A stretch of DNA of 64,000 bases from Symbiodinium kawagutii. Lineage: Eukaryota; Sar; Dinophyceae; Suessiales; Symbiodiniaceae. The position numbers and the translations under genes are program-made. The notes beneath the pieces were generated by a model. That model was not told the origin of the DNA and did not search any database. It worked only from the letters and a program-made list of their open reading frames with translations. Below, piece by piece: positions 60,142 through 64,000 of the stretch (the stretch's first letter is position 1; the number at the start of each line of letters is the position of its first letter). The stretch is taken from positions 22,085 to 86,084 of the forward strand of contig VSDK01000501.1 in assembly GCA_009767595.1 (NCBI GenBank), given 5' to 3'.

Positions 60142-63100
60142 TTAAGAACAGCGATCGTTGAAACAATGAATGCAAGTAGCATGTTGCGAAGAGGTGAAGG
60201 CTTGTTCCAATGTGGATTGCTTTTTGAGCTTTATCTTCGAAAGACGAACTGTGTACGAAGTTGGCAGCGTAGGGTCAAAAGCTGACGAAACCCTTGTTGA
60301 ACTCCATCTCTTGAGGCTACTTTTTGGATAGTTTTCATTGATCTCTAGACCAGCCTCTTCCTCATCATTGCTGCCATCATGCTTGCCGTACATACCACTG
60401 CTGGCCACATCATTCGAACAGCTGCTGTCCCTGCTGCTGCTCTTGCTCACGCTGCTGCTGCTGCGGCGTCTGATCTTTTTGGCAGGCTCCTCTTTCTCCT
60501 CAGTGTCTCTCTTCAGTTTGTCTTCTTGTATTCTTAGAGGAGGCTCATTTCTTAGCGGAGGCTCATTATATGGGGAAGTCAGCTCTGCCAACATAGCTTT
60601 TATTGTTCTTTCTCTAATCTCAGGATTCAATTTAGCAAGCTCTTGGTTGAACCAGGCTATCATCTCCTGCTGGCTAAGTTTTCTCCAAGGCTTAGTGGGC
60701 CAACTGTCCATAGGAAACGCAGTGTAGTCAAAATCAGAAGACGCTGACTCCTCACTTGTTTCTTCGCTTTCTTTGTCTCCTTCGCCATCTCCATCCTCTG
60801 AATCCTCCTTCTCTTTGCCTTCTTCGCTTCCCTGGTCCTCTCTCTCGGAGCCCTCATCAGCCTTTCCTTCGCTTTCTTGGTCTCCTTCGCCATCTCCATC
60901 CTCTGAATCCTCCTTCTCTTTGCCTTCTTCGCTTCCCTGGTCCTCTCTCTCGGAGCCCTCATCAGCCTTTCCTTCGCTTTCTTGGTCTCCTTCGCCATCT
61001 CCATCCTCTGAATCCTCCTTCTCTTTGCCTTCTTCGCTTCCCTGGTCCTCTCTCTCGGAGCCTTCATCTGCCTTTCCTTCGCTTTCTTCGTCTCCTTCGC
61101 CATCTCCATCCTCTGAGTCCTCCTTCTCTTTGCCTTCTTCGCTTCCTTGGCCCTCACTCTCAGAACCCTTATCTGCCTTTCCTTCGCTTTCTTCGTCTCC
61201 TTCGCCATCTCCATCCTCTGAGTCCTCCTTCTCTTTGCCTTCTTCGCTTCCTTGGCCCTCACTCTCAGAACCCTTATCTGCCTTTCCTTCGCTTTCTTCG
61301 TCTCCTTCGCCATCTCCATCCTCTGAGTCCTCCTTCTCTTTGCCTTCTTCGCTTCCTTGGCCCTCACTCTCAGAACCCTTATCTGCCTTTCCTTCGCTTT
61401 CTTCGTCTCCTTCGCCATCTCCATCCTCTGAGTCCTCCTTCTCTTTGCCTTCTTCGCTTCCTTGGCCCTCACTCTCAGAACCCTTATCTGCCTTTCCTTC
61501 GCTTTCTTTATCTCCTGCGCATTCTTTGTCTTCTTCGCTTCCTTGGCCCTCACTCTCAGAACCCTTATCTGCCTTTCCTTCGCTTTCTTTGTCTCCTTCG
61601 CCATCTCCATCCTCTGAGTCCTCCTTCTCTTTGCCATCTTCGCTTCCTTGGTCCTCTCTCTCGGAGCCCTCATCTGCCTTTCCTTCGCTTTCTTTGTCTC
61701 CTTCGCCATCTCCATCCTCTGAGTCCTCCTTCCCTTCGCCTTTGCTTCCTTGGCCCTCACTCTCAGAACCCTTATCTGCCTTTCCTTCGCTTTCTTTGTC
61801 TCCTTCGCCATCTCCATCCTCCGAGTCCTCTGTCCCTTCGCCTTTTTCGCTTCCTTGGTCCTCTCTCTCGGAGCCCTCATCTGCCTTTCCTTCGCTTTCT
61901 TCGTCTCCTTCGCCATCTCCGTCCTCCGAATCCTCCTTCTCTTTGCCTTCTTCGCTTCCCTGGTCCTCTCTCTCGGAGCCCTCATCAGCCTTTCCTTCGC
62001 TTTCTTTATCTCCTTCGCCATCTCCATCCTCTGAATCCTCCTTCCCTTCGCCTTTTTCGCTTCCTAGGCCCTCTCTCTCGGAGCCATCATCTGCCTTTCC
62101 TTCGCTTTCTTTATCTCCTGCGCATTCTCTGTCTTCTTCGCTTCCTTGGCCCTCCCTCTCAGAACCATGCGCCTTTCCTTCGCTTTCTTGATCTCCTTCA
62201 CCATCCTGATCTTCTGGCTCCTGGGCTTTTTTCAAAAGCTCCTGCAACCCTCTCTTGAGGTGGGCTCCCTTGCCGCGACTCTCGAGACTTGTGAGAGTAA
62301 CCCCTAAGTTCTCAAACAAGCGGCAGGCTTCCTTTACCTGTTCGTGCGTTTCCAGATCTTCCTTCGAAATTGCAGGGAGGCTTTTGACCCCAAACTTGTC
62401 AAGAAATTCAGGCTTGGGCTTCAACTCGCGGTATCTTTTTCCATCGCCAACTCCATCCTTCAGGCGCTCTTCATCCTGAAGCTCTTCCTTTTTCTGGTCT
62501 CTGTCATCTTTATCATTGGCTGCATCGTTTGCGTCAGCTTGGCTTTCTTTGTCTTCTTCGCAAGGTCCTTCCTCTGACTCATCCTCATCTTTGCTTTCTT
62601 CGTCCTCATCATCGCTATCTTCATTGCTATCATCCTTCTCCTCTGATGGGTCTTTTCTCTCTTCCAATTCATCTGGCGTGGGGAAAATAGTCATATGATC
62701 AAACTTTAGACCCGAACCAATTTCCAAACCCATGCTCCGCCTTCTTCACATGTCTCCTGGATGAGCCCGTGGCCGTCCTCACCATCGAAAGTGTGGCTTT
62801 GGGGATCTGTAAGGAAAGCAGTATGGAAAGTGAGCAGTTAAGACGATGAATATGAATATCGAAGATCTTCTGATTTGTATGGGACAAGCCTCGCCATTTT
62901 GTCCGGGGTGCCTAGGATGCCAATGCCGAAAGCGAAAAAACTTTTCGGCAGTGTGCAAATCATTGCATGCATGGTTTGCAGTTCGAAGTACATTTGATGT
63001 ACCTCGAATTCTGGCATAACCTGCGTCTCCATCTCATCGACAGAATCACCTTTCCTTGGGTTGGGAAAGCAAACAAACACTGGTCAGCAAAAAAAATATA

Positions 63101-63740
63101 GATAGTAGCCAATCACAAAATGTGTTTGCGATAAGCGTCGGCAGATTTTCTTTCTGTTTTTGCTTTGTAGCCGGCGATACAAACACAGTTCCTTTGCGTT
63201 TGTTCTTGGCATGGTTAAGCAGGATTTGATGCCCTCGGAATGCCTCAGAGAAGTAAGGTAACTCCGAGGGCTGCGAAGTCAAACGGCCAAGCGCCAGACT
63301 TAAAAACAGATACAGCAAAGCCAAGAAAACCTATTTAGCAAACACAAGAAAAGATTCAACAATAGCAAACACAGAGGCTTGTTCGATAACCCAGGCTTCG
63401 AGTTCTTCATGTGATCGTCCAAAACCTGACAGGTGTTTGATATAGCAGGAAAGTCATTTGGTTTTACATACTACACTGTGATTCTCAGAGAGTGCTCGCA
63501 TGCACACGCACAAACACACACACACACACTAAGCGAAAGACTAAGTTGCTTTTTCTTGATGACCTTCTTCAACGACTTCCGGATTGAATTTTCCCGTGGG
63601 ACCTTTTGCAACCCGCTTTTCTGATATGCAGCTCGCAGCCACAGGTTTCCTTGGAACCTAATATCACCTCCAGGCCATAGCTCACCAGATTTACGGATAG
63701 ATTTCACCCGGTCATCATCTATCCGCTTTAGCAAAGCTTT
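60142..63740 (-). CDS. Multi-exon gene ending in a large acidic repeat exon
   Basis: Exons on the minus strand are: about 63735-63560 (LLKRIDDDRVKSIRKSGELW, LWLRAAYQKSGLQKV); about 63300-63160 (LPYFSEAFRGHQILLNHAKN); about 63060-62875 (MPEFEVHQMYFELQTMHAMI, GILGTPDKMARLVPY); about 62812-62712 (DGEDGHGLIQETCEEGGAWV); and about 62671-60142, a long exon. The long exon has an acidic N-terminal part (SNEDSDDEDEESKDE), a short ordered part (LKPKPEFLDKFGVKSLP), about fourteen 35-residue acidic repeats, then a basic/Ser tail (KKIRRRSSSSVSKSSSRDSS) and an end with CIHCFNDRC before the stop. The product would be a very acidic, mostly disordered protein, possibly a chromatin chaperone-like or nucleolar protein, but no domain fixes this. 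The gene may start right of the window. Confidence 0.6.
60778..62190 (-). repeat. 105-bp coding repeat (35-residue acidic unit)
   Basis: Roughly 13-14 copies of a unit like SEDGDGEGDKESEGKADEGS followed by EREDQGSEEGKEKED repeat within one exon. Two subtypes alternate in blocks: one with EGSEREDQGSE and one with KGSESEGQGSE, and truncated units (AGDKESEGK) occur near 61510 and 62120. All units keep the frame. The opposite strand is also open in several frames because of the biased codons; those are shadows. Confidence 0.9.
63499..63530. repeat. (CA)n patch
   Basis: A short CACACA run with a few interruptions; probably intronic in the minus-strand gene. Confidence 0.85.
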
Positions 63741-64000
63741 GGCCAAAGTCCTTAGTCTTAGTGTACTGCGTGCACATCACAGAAACGTTCGTCAGTCAGC
63801 TCTTGATCATACAAGCTCTGGCAAAACAACAAAATTTATTGTATGTCCAGGGGTCTTTGACTCTTCGTTCATCTTCTTCACCATTGCAGCGAGGGGTGGC
63901 AAGGGGCAATAGCGAATGCGCTATGATCTGTTGTTTTTGTTTCGTTGTCGGGTGTTCTTGATTTGTTTTATTCTCAGATTGTACTGGACCTGGGCCTATT
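63741..64000. other. Right end, no gene assigned
   Basis: No motif seen. The 5' part of the minus-strand gene may continue through or beyond this stretch. Confidence 0.3.

Noticed and set aside
60660-62258. Open frames of 455-500 codons overlapping the acidic repeat exon in other frames and on the plus strand
   Set aside because: Shadows of the 105-bp coding repeat; the Arg/Lys-rich and Pro/Ser/Leu-rich products lack unique sequence outside the repeat.

Overview
This window reads as nuclear DNA of a dinoflagellate, most likely a Symbiodiniaceae-type alga. The reasons are: genes cut into many short, GC-richer exons separated by AT- or pyrimidine-rich introns; intron 5' ends that use GC and GA as well as GT, inferred where reading phase and protein similarity agree (GC at 39719, 42267, 51717 on the minus strand and 21349; GA at 21612); several protein families that I know only from such algae; and abundant tandem repeats. 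These are inferences from sequence reading; no search was run.

Layout. About 500-7130 is an AT-rich island holding the remains of a Polinton/Maverick-like element: a small zinc-finger ORF, an apparently intact retrovirus-type integrase, a broken GIY-YIG nuclease, a protein-primed family B DNA polymerase that has lost the palm section with motifs A and B, other decayed ORFs, and a 42-bp tandem repeat. About 7.1-20.4 kb has no gene I can name; it holds microsatellites and two pairs of diverged duplicated blocks. From 20424 a plus-strand multi-exon gene encodes a serine beta-lactamase-like hydrolase, probably continuing through Thr-rich and Cys-rich exons to a membrane segment near 27.8 kb. Exon-like islands of an unrecognised plus-strand gene or genes lie at 29.8-31.6 and 37.6-38.3 kb, and between them is a 3.46-kb array of about 315 copies of an 11-bp unit. 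From 38777 to about 45180 lies a gene for WASH complex subunit 4 (SWIP/WASHC4), without its last third.

At about 45.2-45.7 kb the coding strand switches and everything recognisable to the right is on the minus strand: a transposon-like dinoflagellate dispersed gene (45.7-48.2 kb); a multi-exon Lys/Glu-rich repeat protein (54.3-49.1 kb) whose introns hold a tRNA-like gene and a 15-bp repeat field; a pair of exons at 55.7-56.15 kb; a gene with an MBD-like domain and a Lys/Ala tail (59.64-58.6 kb); and a gene ending in an acidic 35-residue repeat protein (63.7-60.1 kb). The blocks of same-strand genes fit the unidirectional gene arrays known in dinoflagellates.

The genes do not form an obvious pathway. 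The only clear cellular system represented is the WASH complex, which drives Arp2/3 actin assembly on endosomes. The minus-strand genes at 49-64 kb share lysine/glutamate-rich low-complexity composition and may be chromatin or nuclear proteins, but this is only suggested by the MBD-like domain.
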